Of a DNA stretch of 64,000 nucleotides, positions 1 through 9,749 are shown piece by piece. The translations under genes were made by a program, and so were the position numbers. Location: the NCBI GenBank assembly GCA_030847615.1, contig JAUMIR010000001.1, positions 60,959,501-61,023,500 of the forward strand. Reading direction: 5' to 3'. Positions within the stretch are counted from its first letter, which is position 1; every line of letters starts with the position of its first letter. Below the pieces are notes generated by a model that did no database searches, was not told the DNA's origin, and saw only the letters and a list, made by a program, of their open reading frames with translations. This DNA is from Gambelia wislizenii. Lineage: Eukaryota > Chordata > Lepidosauria > Squamata > Crotaphytidae.

Positions 1-518
1 GGAACCCACTGATAAAATATTTACAGAAGGAACGGAGTGACAAGGCGAGAACTGGTTTGAAGAAATGATATATTTTGAATGACTTAACTATATGAAGAGA
101 TTTATTATATGCTAAGAAAAATGTTAATAAACAAATGTAAAGCGAAGATAAATTACAAATTAATGAGAAGCAACATGATTCTAGAAATCATCGATTGACA
201 GTGAGGAAAAGTCCAGGAAGTCTGTAGGGAATTGTAATGTTTATTTGTTAATTGTTTTTTTTAATTTATCAATAATTTGTGTAGCTCCACTACATGTATT
301 TTCACGCTATTTTAAAACAATGTTATTAAAAATAATTAAAAAACAATTCTGAATAATAACAGTGTCTGCTCTGGTCCCTAACTGTAATGTACTGTATAAC
401 TTCTAATTTTAGTGTAAAGGTGTAAATATAATGTTCATTGGAAAAGAAAAAAAGAGTGATTCTAGTGTGTTTTAGATTAAGAGGAAAAATGTATTAGATC
501 AATAGTTTTATTTGAGCA
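1..518. other. AT-rich flank, no gene seen
   Basis: Very AT-rich with short A and T runs. No exon-like reading frame, splice pair or recognisable repeat is visible. Confidence 0.5.
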
Positions 519-905
519 TCGCCTCCCCAAAATAGTACTCTATGGTGAACTTGCCACGAGTCAGCGTAAGAGGTACGCTCCAAAAAAAGCAATACAAGGA
601 CTCCCTGAAGCAACATCTCAGGCTTGGCCAAATTGATCACCAACAGTGGTCTGCCCTGGCTTCACATCAGGAGGTATGGAGACGCACTATCCACAATGCT
701 GCAGCCTTATTTGAGAACTCACGCCGAACAAGTCTTGAAGAGAAACGACAACGCAGAAAGAATCACAAACCCAGAAACATCACCCAAGGAGACCTTCTGC
801 TGTGCTTTTTGCAACCGGACTTGTTTATCTTGGATTGGCTTTTTTAGTCATCAGCGGCTTGCAGAAAGCACAGGAATCTGAATCTTGGTTTGTGAAGAAA
901 AGCCA
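519..905 (+). mobile_element. LINE fragment, C-terminal end of ORF2 (unassigned clade)
   Basis: Translation in shifting frames gives the C-terminal tail of a non-LTR retrotransposon polyprotein (KRYKDSLKQHLRLGQIDHQQ-like, then a C-x2-C...H-type finger, FCCAFCNRTCLSWIG). The same sequence in longer form lies at 9750-10606 on the same strand, and a short inverse piece lies at 30190-30280. The reading frame is broken, so this is a dead 5'-truncated copy. I do not assign the LINE clade. Confidence 0.75.
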
Positions 906-1259
906 GAGAGATAGAGAGTAAGAAAAGAGGAAAACAATTTTTTTACGTTATTGTTATGGCCTTTTGCAGTTGGGTGGCCATTTTTCAATTAAAAAAAAAT
1001 TCCTAACCCCCTAAGGCCAGTTTAAGGCACTGGCAGTGTCAGCATCTGCAAGGGGCCCCATCATTGTGGGTGTCCCATAGTAACCCTCTTCCTGCAAAAA
1101 ACATTATTAGTAATCATCTGAATATTTTGTACTGTGAATAGCTTAGATTGAGTTAGGTTACACTGACCCGAGATAAACATATGGGCCCTCCAAAATAAAA
1201 CATTGCAGCCCCCCCCCAATTCCTTAAACCGGTCCTGTAACCCCCTCAAAATCCCCAGT
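906..1259. other. Upstream flank, no gene seen
   Basis: Unique-looking sequence between the LINE fragment and the CpG-rich promoter. No coding or RNA feature recognised. Confidence 0.4.
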
Positions 1260-1303
1260 AAAGGGTAACAGGCGAACGGCGTCGTGGGGCTTCTTATTCC
1301 AGC

Positions 1304-1320
1304 CACGTGGTGGGCGGGGC
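1304..1320 (+). promoter_or_regulatory. E-box and GC box
   Basis: CACGTG at 1304-1309 is directly followed by GGGCGGGGC at 1312-1320, matching bHLH (USF/MYC type) and SP/KLF sites. An inverse GC box (GCCCCGCCCC) lies at 1396-1405. Confidence 0.6.
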
Positions 1321-1434
1321 TCGAGAAGCCTAGAAGTTCCCGCCCTCCTCCTCCTCCTCTTTCTCCGCCTTCTTTTGGTTTCCCTTTAAATGGAAGCCCC
1401 GCCCCAACAATGGACACACCCCGCCCGGGGCCGG

Positions 1435-1440
1435 CCAATC
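1435..1440 (+). promoter_or_regulatory. CCAAT box
   Basis: CCAATC in a GC-rich setting (GGCCAATCGCGG), as expected for NF-Y. It lies about 110 bp upstream of the NRF1 motif. Confidence 0.55.
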
Positions 1441-1542
1441 GCGGCGCTTTGGCTGCGCGTCCTTGGTTGGTTCCGAAGTTTCGCCGAGCTGGGAGGCGAA
1501 GGGAAAGCGAGAAAGAAAAAACACGAAGCCGAGGCGGAGAGT

Positions 1543-1552
1543 GCGCATGCGC
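1543..1552. promoter_or_regulatory. NRF1 palindrome
   Basis: GCGCATGCGC is the exact NRF1 consensus. It is embedded in the longer alternating run TGCGCATGCGCGCGCG and is typical of TATA-less housekeeping promoters. Confidence 0.65.
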
Positions 1553-2079
1553 GCGCGAGAGCTCGGCAACCCAAGGGAGCGCAGCGGAGAGCCAGAGCCA
1601 GTGGGGAAGCGATGCCTCGGAGTCGCCGCCGGCCAGGTGCGAGAGAGGCGAGGGCAGCCTAGGACCGGGACCATGAGCCGCTCCTTGGCTTGGAGAGTGG
1701 GCTCGTCTCTTCCGAAGCTCCTGTTGCCTCCCAGTGGCTCTCTCTCCCCTTGCTGAGCAGAACCCGTGTCCGCTGCTGCCACTGGCTCCACTTGGGTTCC
1801 CTTTGCAGCCTTGCAGAAAGAAGCCGCCGCCACTGCAACCGATGAAGAGCTTTGCTCCCTTGCAAACCAAGCCCTTGTTGCAGAGGAGAACGAGAGCAAC
1901 CCCGGGTGGGGGTTAAGAGACCCAAGAAACCCATCCCGGGATGTTGGGAGGGTGAAAAAAAAAAGACAGAGAGAAAGGAGAGGATTGGGTTTCTCTCCTT
2001 CGGGGAGAAGGTGGTGGTGGTGGAGGCATCTAGATGGGAGTGTGAAGCTTCACTCACTCACTCTCTCCTGGTTTGGACC

Positions 2080-2148
2080 ATGCTCAAGATCCTTACCAAA
2101 AAGCTCAGGAATCAGAGTTTGAACGAGGTCCAGCCTTTCCAGTTGAAG
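2080..2148 (+). CDS. Coding exon 1 of a FAM53-like protein (tentative)
   Basis: Encodes residues 1-23 (MLKILTKKLRNQSLNEVQPF...). The ATG has A at -3 and is the first in-frame ATG; the frame is open upstream but holds no other ATG. The exon ends at AAG followed by GTGAGT, a consensus donor, in phase 0. The pattern M-hydrophobic-x-x-[IL]-T-x-x-L-x-x-Q-[ST]-L resembles the N-terminus of FAM53A and FAM53C as I recall them. FAM53 proteins are nuclear and bind 14-3-3 and SMARCC-type partners in other vertebrates; no function is shown here. Joined to exons 2 and 3 it gives 213 residues, incomplete at the C-terminus. Confidence 0.6.
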
Positions 2149-2194
2149 GTGAGTTTATTTAGGGAGAGGGTGGGATTCCCATTGAAGTTGCATT

Positions 2195-2505
2195 GAGGTT
2201 GCATTGCTTCCCAGCCCCTACTCCAGCTGAACTGATAAGCCAGCGGAAATACGCATATCTCTGGAGTTTTTTAAAAAGTCGGGAAAAGTTGTGATGGCTT
2301 TTCTCACATAGTTTTTCCTCTTTGGGGCCCCCCTCTTTCACATCAGGACAAGACAATGCAGGATCCCATTAAGACAGCTTGTTTTCTGAGCGACTTCTGT
2401 AAGGGTTTTTTCCCCACCATGTGGACAACCCCTTAGAATTGGAAGACATAGTTGTGTTAGTCTGGGTCAATATGTAAGGTATATAGTATGCATCTGATAA
2501 GTGGT
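2195..2505 (+). repeat. Interspersed repeat, inverse copy of 8785-9130
   Basis: The reverse complement of 8785-9130 aligns along nearly its whole length, with shared blocks such as CAATGCAGGATCCCATTAA and TAGTCTGG...GCATCTGAT. It sits just inside intron 1. The repeat family was not identified. Confidence 0.7.
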
Positions 2506-2694
2506 CCAGATTTGGTCCCCGGTGGACCAGCTCCTTTTCTTCATTTCCATTGACTTCGTTGTTGCGAGACTTGGCTCTGTTCCACCCTATAAGGACTGGC
2601 ATAGCCCCCACATCCTGAAGTGGGCCCCAGGGCCAGGATCTTTGGCAAACCCCCTACCTACTGCTAAGGCTAAGGGAAGCCAGATGCTCAACAG

Positions 2695-2829
2695 CAGTGG
2701 TGTCCACCCTGTGGCCCTCCAGGTGTTTGGACTACACCTCCCAGAACTCCTGACTATTGGACCAGCTGGCTCAGGCTTCTGGGAGTTGGAGTCCAAAACA
2801 CCTGGAGGGCCACAGGTTGGACACCACTG
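2695..2829. mobile_element. hAT-like MITE with 8-bp duplication
   Basis: A 135-bp palindromic element with termini CAGTGGTGTCCACCCTGTGG and its inverse. The flanks are ctcaacag and ctctacag, an 8-bp duplication with one mismatch. The internal 'cagaactcctgac...tctgggagttggagtc' motif recurs in many related fragments of this window. Confidence 0.8.
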
Positions 2830-2837
2830 CTCTACAG

Positions 2838-3459
2838 GATTTAGGATAAACATTAAAATAAGTAAGTTTAAATGATGATGCCAAAGTAATATTTATATTT
2901 ATTTATTAAAAAAAACCCTAAATGTATTTACATATTATCAAACCGGATTCCCCCCTCCCAATCCTGGGCCTCCAGGCTAGAGCCCTGTCAGTCTCTCCCC
3001 TTGTGGGGGTCATGAAGGACAGTTCTAGTTTGGCTTTCTTTTGCAGGTACAAATAAAATGCCATAAAGGCCTTGCATTTTTCTGCCCTGCATCCCAAAGA
3101 GTGACTGGTATGTCTGAAGAGGGCAAGGTTTCATTCCATTGAAGTGCATGGTTGGTCATGGATGCATGGATCAGGTAGATGCAGGTCAACAGATGGATGT
3201 TGAGAGAGTGCCTTCCAAAAGAAACTTACCTGTCTGTGTGGGGTTGGGGAATGTTTTTTTAAATGTGCAAGGATTTAGGAGGAACTTTTCCTCTTTGGCA
3301 TCCCTTAACCCTAACTGTTCTGCAGGGTCTGTGTGGGGCAATAATCCATCAGATGTGAGAATAAGCATCCCTTCCAGCAAACATAATGGTTATGATTTCC
3401 CACTTTGGGTTATGTTGCTTGGCTACAATTCTGTGAGGAGCTTGTAAATGTTACTTTTA
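2838..3459. other. Intron 1, no feature recognised
   Basis: Unique-looking intronic sequence. Short open frames here lack splice or protein-family support. Confidence 0.4.
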
Positions 3460-3520
3460 GGGACTTCCACTCCCAGTCCCCCAGCCAGCTGGCTGGGGGA
3501 TTCTGGGAGTGGTAGTCCCC
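3460..3520. repeat. Short perfect-type hairpin (hAT MITE remnant)
   Basis: GGGACTTCCACTCCCAG... faces ...TTCTGGGAGTGGTAGTCCCC around an AGCT centre. The core matches the palindromic hAT MITE family (compare 2695-2829), shortened to its middle. Confidence 0.6.
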
Positions 3521-4536
3521 AAGATTGGAACCAGTGCCTCCTCAAGAGGAAAGCTTCTAGAATTCAGCAGGGCAGACTTCTAAGTAAATGTAAGAAGACT
3601 AGGTTCTGCCCTCTTTATAGTTGCTGCTTTGCAGTTCCCTTTGCTGGAAGGGGCAACTGGATCTGAAGTTAATTTATTGTCGGTTGGCCTCTGCATGCCT
3701 GGTTCTTGTCATTTTGTATAGTTCTTAAACAAAGACCAGGGGCTCCCTCTTTTCTGCTCTGCAGTCTCTGATTTCTCTCTTCCTCCTCCTTCCCCTCCCT
3801 TCCATGAAGGGAATATAAATATCCAAAAAGGCTGGGGAACATCCAAAGTCTTTGGCAAAGCTTTTTGTGACACTGTGGGAAACTCCCAAGTACTTTCAGA
3901 AGTGAAGGGGGTTCACACATGTCCCCCCAGAATAAAAGCTCAGGAAGGCTCATGACACCCTCCTGAGTGATGGGCATCCTATTTGAGGACATGATCTGTG
4001 CAGTTATGTCTTTTGCATAGGTGATTTGGGGGGGGGGGTTGCATTAAACTTCTGTGTCAAGCTTTAGTACAGTATTTTAAGGGTCTGCCACCTTCAAGGA
4101 ACATGCATGAACTTTCCTAAATCTGCCATTGCCTCTTCTAGAACAAGGGGAGAAAGTGAAAGCTAATGATGTGGAAGAGATAGATGCCTTACATCCAATT
4201 ATTAAAACCTTCCCCCATGGAAAAAAAAGTTTTGTCCCAAATTAAGAATGATCAAGGATGGTGGTGGGGGGTACAGCAGGCATCTCAAAGCCTTAGTATC
4301 GCTTGTTAATTGTACTGGACTTGGGATACTGGAAGAACTTCTGATAGGTAGGTAGATTAAGTTTTGTGAAACAAGCTGTTTTAACATTTTTTAAAAAAAG
4401 CTAAACTAAGTGGAAATAATGATGGGCCCAGCTGGTAAAATCAAACAAACAAACAGATTCTGGTATTCGAGGGTTTTTAATATATCTAGTTTTGGAATTC
4501 TTTACTTTAAGAGATTCTTTACATCTTTACTATAAG
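3521..4536. other. Intron 1, no feature recognised
   Basis: No coding or RNA feature. A G-run at 4027-4038 and an A-run near 4224 are simple-sequence tracts. Confidence 0.4.
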
Positions 4537-4711
4537 AACTGTTCCGAGAATGGAATAGATTGCTTGGGGGTGGTGGGTGAACTCTTCTTTTTAAAAAGTC
4601 TTTAAACAGGGGTTGGATGGCCATCTTTCAGGAGTGCTTGGTTTTGTATTCTGCATGGCAGGAGGTTGGACTAGGTGGACCTGGCAGCTTCTTCTAACTC
4701 TATGGTGGAGT
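4537..4711 (+). mobile_element. CR1 LINE 3' end
   Basis: Matches the extreme 3' end of CR1 (TTGGATGGCCATCTTTCAGG, GGCAGGAGGTTGGACTAGGT, AACTCTATGG). It abuts an oppositely oriented CR1 at 4712. Confidence 0.75.
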
Positions 4712-5252
4712 GAATCATAGAAACATAGAGTTGGAAGAGAACACAAGGGCCATCTAGTCCAACCCCCTGCCTGCGGGAATACCCAATCAAAGCATTCCTG
4801 ACAGATGGCTATCCAGTCTCTGTTTAAAAACCTCCAGAGAGGGAGACTCCATCACACACAGTGCATTCCACTGCCGAACAGCTCTTACTGTCAGGAACTT
4901 CCTCCTAATGTTTAGGTGGAATCTCTTTTCCTGTAGCTTGAATCCATTGCTCTGTGTCCTAGTCTTTGGAGCAGCAGAAAACAAGCTTGCCTCATCCTCA
5001 ATATGACAACCTTCAAATATTTAAACATGGCTATCATGTCACCTCTCAACCTTCTCTTCTCCAGCCTAAACATACCCAGCTCCCTAAGCCACTCCTCAGA
5101 GGGCATGGCTTCCAGAACCTTTACCATTTTTGTTGCCCTCCTCTGGACATGTTCCAGTTTGTCAACATCCTTCTTGAGTTGTGGTGCCCAGAGCTGGACA
5201 CAGTATTCCAGGTGAGGTCTGACCAAAGCAGAATAAAGTGGTACTATTGCTT
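4712..5252 (-). mobile_element. 5'-truncated CR1 LINE, RT C-terminus and 3' UTR
   Basis: The - strand translation gives the CR1 RT C-terminal region ([20 protein letters not shown], then [20 protein letters not shown]) with frame breaks. The 3' tail (catagaaacatagagttgg on +) lies at the low coordinate. It is more diverged than the copies at 11945, 40919 and 55228. Confidence 0.85.
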
Positions 5253-5263
5253 CCCTTGATCAA

Positions 5264-5350
5264 GACAGTGCTGTAGTTTTGTATTATGCATGGCAGGAGG
5301 TTGGGCTAGGTGGCCCTGGCAGCTTCTTCCAACTCTATGATGGTGTGAAT
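5264..5350 (+). mobile_element. CR1 3' end, second copy flanking 4712-5252
   Basis: Repeats the sequence of 4637-4711 (TTTTGTATT.TGCATGGCAG... AACTCTATGATGGTGTGAAT) on the same strand, so the inverse CR1 body is bracketed by two like-oriented ~80-bp copies. Confidence 0.7.
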
Positions 5351-5409
5351 GGTTTTGCTCATCAGTTTGGTTGCACATGCATTCACTTCTATAAAGCCTA
5401 CAGTCTTAG

Positions 5410-5758
5410 GAGATTTTCAGACAGCGTTTAATAGTGCCTACCGCGGGATGAGGTCCCGGGAGAGGAATGGCGTGCTTGTGTGGCAGGGGGTCATTTTCGG
5501 ATGCCGCCGTCCCTCTTCCGGGATCCTTCGTTGCATGTACGTGAAGCTTTGGAAGCAGCCGCACCAGATTTTAAGCATGGAAGTTGCCTGTGCTTAAAAT
5601 ATGGCACGGCCGCTTCCAAAGCTTCACGGACATGCAACAAAGGATCCCGGAAGAGGGACGGCGGCATCCGAAAATGACCCCCTGCCGTGGAAGAGTGCCG
5701 TTCCTCTCCCGGAACCTCATCCCGCGGTAGGCACTATTAAACGCTGTCTGAAAATCTC
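5410..5758. mobile_element. 349-bp foldback DNA element
   Basis: A near-perfect palindrome: arms of about 165 bp with only scattered mismatches face each other across a loop of roughly 13 bp (around 5580-5592). Termini are GAGATTTTCAGACAGCG and the inverse. Flanks cttag (5405-5409) and attag (5759-5763) suggest a 5-bp duplication with one mismatch. The inside is GC-rich and CpG-rich, unlike its surroundings. It shares its terminal 9 bp and the internal block TTTCGGATG with the element at 24435-24629. No coding capacity. Confidence 0.85.
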
Positions 5759-5889
5759 ATTAGATTCAGCTTAATGTTTTGTGGACCAGATTGGACTGTC
5801 AGATCTTTGGGCAGAATCTCTCCTGTTGGTATATCTATTGGTCCTCAAATACAAGGTGCTAGTGCCCCAAAGGTATCCATCTGTGGCTT

Positions 5890-5957
5890 TTTTCAGAAGT
5901 GCAAATCCTGGAATGCACCAGCTAGGATTGGCTAGAGGATTCTGGGAGTTATTATAA
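5890..5957. repeat. hAT-like MITE remnant
   Basis: Contains the AGGATTCTGGGAGTTAT core of the hAT-like MITE family. The ends are lost, probably through the adjacent MITE insertion at 5960. Confidence 0.5.
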
Positions 5958-5959
5958 TA

Positions 5960-6327
5960 CAGTTGGCCCCCACATTTGCGGGTTTAATTTTTGCAGATTT
6001 GATTATTCCCAGATCATTTGCTCCCACCCCCACTGTCGGCCTATGCTATTTTTAAGAAGGACTGGAAGACAGAGAGACCGTGAATGTGTAGCAAGGCTTC
6101 TAAGTCCCTGATCTAAATGGTATAAGGCAGCAGTGGAGGCAGAGGCAAGCCCTGCCAGCCAACAGCTTCTGCCTTGCAAAGGAACCCCACCACCTCAGAG
6201 GTATCCGCAGTGAGTTGAATCTGTGGAGCGTACTCTTTTAGTTTGTTAAATATGTTTTTGGAGGCATAGAGATATTAATGGTTTTCCCACTGCACCCCTA
6301 ACCCCAGCGAATGTGGAGGGCCAACTG
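5960..6327. mobile_element. Tc1/mariner-pogo-like MITE
   Basis: Termini CAGTTGGCCCCCACATTTGCGG and GCGAATGTGGAGGGCCAACTG are inverted repeats flanked by TA on both sides (5958-5959, 6328-6329). Non-coding. Confidence 0.85.
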
Positions 6328-7289
6328 TAATGCCAAAAACCCCTCACTCTTTTTCCATGCTCTTCCATCAAGATACAATTAAAAGGTAGTCTTTAAGGCT
6401 GCATTGCAAATGAGCATCATTCCAAGAGGACAATCCAAAGGCCACAGATATTCAAAAGTTTGCAGCAGCTTCAGAATTTCAGCAAACTGTAATTGACAGT
6501 TTGATTGGAGAAATGGAAAAATTGGCTTTCTTACATGACCTCAGTTACAGTGGTACTGAAGTCTGATAACACAAGATTTTCAAATAATGTCCATACACAT
6601 GAATCAACCAATATGGTGAGAAATTATAAAGTGTTTTGAGGAAGGGTATGTGTGCTTGTTTATGTAAGCTGACAGTGAATAGAATACACGTGAATAGAAT
6701 ACATTGGGGGGTGGGAAGCATTTCTTCCCATATTGTTGTTCTACAACACCCATCAACCCTAGTCCAAATAGCCAATGGTGAGGGATGTTGGAAGCTGCAG
6801 TCCAGCCACATCTGAAAGGCCACAATTGCCCACACCTGGACTAAATTATTTCTGTTACTCTCTTCTGACTGTTTTAAATATAGCGAGGGGGCAATTGTGA
6901 TCTGATCTTGATTCTCTATGATCTGGTCTGGGATATATTTAAGATGCAAGCTACAAAAAGCAAGAGTTATTAAGAACATGTGTTGAGGCTAACTTTTTTA
7001 ATAGACTGATCATTAATGTATGTGCGGGGGGGGTGTCTCAGAAATAAGCATACGGGCACTCTTGGATATATGCTAGCATTTTCATAGCTAATAGTTGTTA
7101 TAACATTTTCCCACAAGCCTGTGTCTTTCTTTTAAAAATCCATAGTATACTCTGAAGGAAATGAGTCACTGACTTGGTTGGGGCCAGAGCGAGCACCCAC
7201 TAGCTCCAATTAGGTGATGCCTCAGCCTATGGAGCTTGGTGAATAGGAAGAGGAAAAAAGACATTTTGTGGGGATGTTTCATGGGGAAG
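6328..7289. other. Intron 1; hAT-like MITE remnant at 6723-6838
   Basis: The stretch 6723-6838 carries the CAACACCCATCA...AAGCTGCAGTCCAG pattern of the hAT-like MITEs. The remainder shows no recognisable feature. Confidence 0.45.
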
Positions 7290-7360
7290 ACCAGGAGTGC
7301 TGTACCAGACTAAGTGGCCCTGGTGGTCTCTTTCAACTCTATGATTATGATTCTATTTTT
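7290..7360 (+). mobile_element. CR1 3' end fragment
   Basis: Reads GACTAAGTGGCCCTGGTGG then TCTCTTTCAACTCTATGATT, the CR1 3' terminus ending in the ATTCTATG-type repeat. Confidence 0.7.
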
Positions 7361-7911
7361 CCTTCTTCTTAGAGCAGGGAGTTTGACAAATAGATTTCCC
7401 TTCCTTTCTGTCTGGATGTAATATGTGCCTTCTGCGTATTTCTTTCTCTAATAGATTGCTATCTAAACATAAAATGATACGATTATGCAGTTACACAGAA
7501 CATGACCAGTCCAATACATTTTGCTACCTGAAGCTGAGCAGCAGTTAGTATGCTCTCCAGTCTTCAAATTCAAGTTGAATAGTATCTGAAGCCAGCCAAG
7601 ATATTTTGACATGCAAGTCAAAATGTCCTATAGCACCTTTCCCCCATCTGTGGCTGTCAGGGGATGATAGGACACTCAGTCCCCGGCAGAAGCAAAAAAA
7701 CTGTCTCAGCAGACAGTAGCAACCCATTCCCAAGAATACTCACATACAGAGTGTTTGACATCCAAATAAGCAGGAGCCACTGTTATCTTCCAAGTCAAGC
7801 AGTTGCAATATGTACAAATATTTACAATTGAAGGATAAACTGCTTCACCAGGCATCAGCATTCACAAGAAGAAGAGAGTGAGCTTTGGACTAGCTCACAT
7901 ATCTATATCTA
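7361..7911. other. Intron 1, no feature recognised
   Basis: No gene or known repeat seen. Confidence 0.4.
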
Positions 7912-8488
7912 CAGTTGCCCCTCCACATTTGCGGCTTTAGCATTCGTGGTTTTGATTATTTGTGGTTTTGGGAGGACCTCGCCCCACTTCGGGAGGGAGA
8001 GACCCGGAGAGGGGGTTTTAGAAGCCCTTTTGCCACTTTTGGGAGGCCGGGCGAGGAGGAGAAGCGGCGAGGGGGCTTTAGAAGCCCCATCACCGCTTTT
8101 GGGAGGCTGGGCGGGGGGGAGAGAAGTGGCAATGGGGCTTTAGAAGCCCCCTCGCTACTTTTGGGAGGTCGAGCGGGGGGGGGGAGAGAAGCGGCGAGGG
8201 GGCTTCCAAAGCCATCTCACCGCTTTTGGGAGGCTGGGGGGGTAGAGAAGCGGTGAGGGGGCTTCCAAGGCCCCCTCGCCACTTTTGGGAGGCTGGGCAG
8301 GGGGGGGAGAGAAGTGGTGAGGGGGCTTGCAAGGCTCCCTTGCCACTTTTGGGAGGCTGGGCAGGGGGGGAAAGAAGCGGCAAGGGGGTTGTGCAAGGGC
8401 GGTGGTGTGACTTATTTTTTATTCGTGTTTTTTTTTCATTCGCAGAGGTCTTGCAACTCTAACCCCCGTGAATGTGGAGGGACAACTG
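7912..8488. mobile_element. pogo-like MITE carrying a GC-rich minisatellite
   Basis: Termini CAGTTGCCCCTCCACATTTG and GAATGTGGAGGGACAACTG are inverted repeats flanked by TA (7910-7911 and 8489-8490). Between the ends is an array of about six 60-64-bp units (see 7990-8400). Compare 61694-62359, built the same way. Confidence 0.85.
7990..8400. repeat. ~62-bp minisatellite, about six units
   Basis: Each unit has AGGGGGCTT(T/C)..AAGCCCC, then CGC(T/C)(A/G)CTTTTGGGAGGC and a variable G-run followed by GAGAAG(C/T)GG. The AGGGGGCTT...AAGCCCC part is itself a short hairpin. Long open frames across it in several frames are by-products of the periodicity. Confidence 0.85.
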
Positions 8489-8784
8489 TATATCTATAAC
8501 ATCTATATCTATGTCTATAGGACATTGCCCTCTAGTGGCCTGACTAGGCATGACTTGGTAGTTCATGGCGTCAGCCATTATGACTCAGCATGATTCTTCA
8601 GTTGTTCAGCCATTTTATAGTGGAGTTCAGTCTCTAACTCCTGACAGTGGCAGTAAAAACACAATAAACCAATTAATAAGTTTGCTGCTTTTCATGATAC
8701 CTAAGATTTGCTCCCTGAAATAGCTGTCTCGCTCTGCCTAATGGTAGGGACTGCCCAGACTAGGAAATGTCTATGCGAAGGGTT

Positions 8785-9130
8785 ATATCGTAGCACCGTT
8801 GAGACTACTCGAGAAAAAGATATATGTAGCATAAGCTTTCATAGAATAAGTCTACTTCATCAGATGCATAATGTATACCTTGCATATTGGTCCAGACTAA
8901 CGCAGCTATGTCTTTGAATTCTAGGAAGTTGTCCACATGGTGAAAATACCCCTCACAGAATTTGCTCAGAAAACGAGCTGTTTTAATGGGATCCTGCATT
9001 GTCTCATCCTATTGTGAAGGAGGGGTGCTCAAAAGAGGAAAAACTATGCGAGAAAAGCCTTCACAGCTTTTCCCGACTTTTTTTTTAAACTCCAGAGATA
9101 TGCACATTTTCACTCGTTAAGACAAGCGAG
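8785..9130 (-). repeat. Interspersed repeat, inverse copy of 2195-2505
   Basis: Read on - it carries GCATCTGATGAAGTAGACTT then ...GAAAGCTTATGCT, a motif common in amniote interspersed repeats, plus the block shared with 2195-2505. Family name not assigned. Confidence 0.7.
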
Positions 9131-9749
9131 TCAACATGAATCACTTCCCCATGCAGGATCCCGTGCAAACCTGATTGGCTGGATGAGCACAAAGGGAGGA
9201 GCTGGCTTACAGGGCAAGCGCCCGCTGCCGCCATGTTGGATTTTCGCATTAGCAAGTGATCGCTAAGGTGATAAAATGGGGGTTTGTGCTATTTTTTTTC
9301 TCTTTTTGAGGAAAGGTGAAATATCGCTTGTGTACATACATCATAGTAATCCACTCACGGCTGCCATCTAAGCTACAGGCACACAAAGTTTATGGGTGCT
9401 GTAAAACCATTAAGACAGGTCACAGCTGCTGCGACTTGCTATTACTGTGGAGCGGTCTAGGGTTTTTTTCCCCTTCATGTAGACAAGCCGTAGGAAATGT
9501 CTAGCTCACATCACAGCTCAGCCATAAATTTGGTTGGTGAGTTTAAGCAAACCACCTTTTTTCAGCCACAGTCTGCTATATTACCTATAGTGGTTGTGAG
9601 GGGACAAGGTATAGTGAATGTGTGAACCTGTAGGTAGATTGCTTTAATCACTCCAGAATTATACAAAGGACTCCTATTATCTTCCATTCACGCAAAGCCA
9701 TTTTTAGCCATGTTATGATTCTTATTTGTGCCTCTATCAGTGTTGGGTC
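9131..9749. other. Intron 1, no feature recognised
   Basis: No gene seen. The 9160-9250 part is moderately GC-rich but has no recognisable signal. Confidence 0.4.

Larger units (their letters stand above)
1260..1700 (+). promoter_or_regulatory. CpG-rich TATA-less promoter of the FAM53-like gene
   Basis: CpG density rises sharply here against a CpG-poor surrounding. The stretch holds an E-box, two GC boxes, a CCAAT box and an NRF1 palindrome, and no TATA box at a plausible position. This is the usual layout of a broadly expressed vertebrate gene promoter, and it lies 0.4-0.8 kb upstream of the first coding ATG at 2080. The transcription start cannot be fixed from sequence; I would place it around 1550-1700. 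CpG-rich promoters are often bidirectional, but no gene was seen to the left. Confidence 0.7.

Noticed and set aside
1061..1899. Long - strand open frames across the promoter
   Set aside because: CpG-rich DNA has few stop codons. The codon content is low-complexity and no splice or homology signal supports a - strand gene.
1852..2079. In-frame open extension upstream of the ATG at 2080
   Set aside because: The frame is open but contains no ATG, and its sequence (poly-Lys, repeated Val) looks like 5' UTR. The ATG at 2080 also matches the FAM53-like N-terminus.
7915..8383. Overlapping open frames of 60-113 codons on both strands
   Set aside because: They are products of the ~62-bp minisatellite, with no start context, splice sites or family resemblance.
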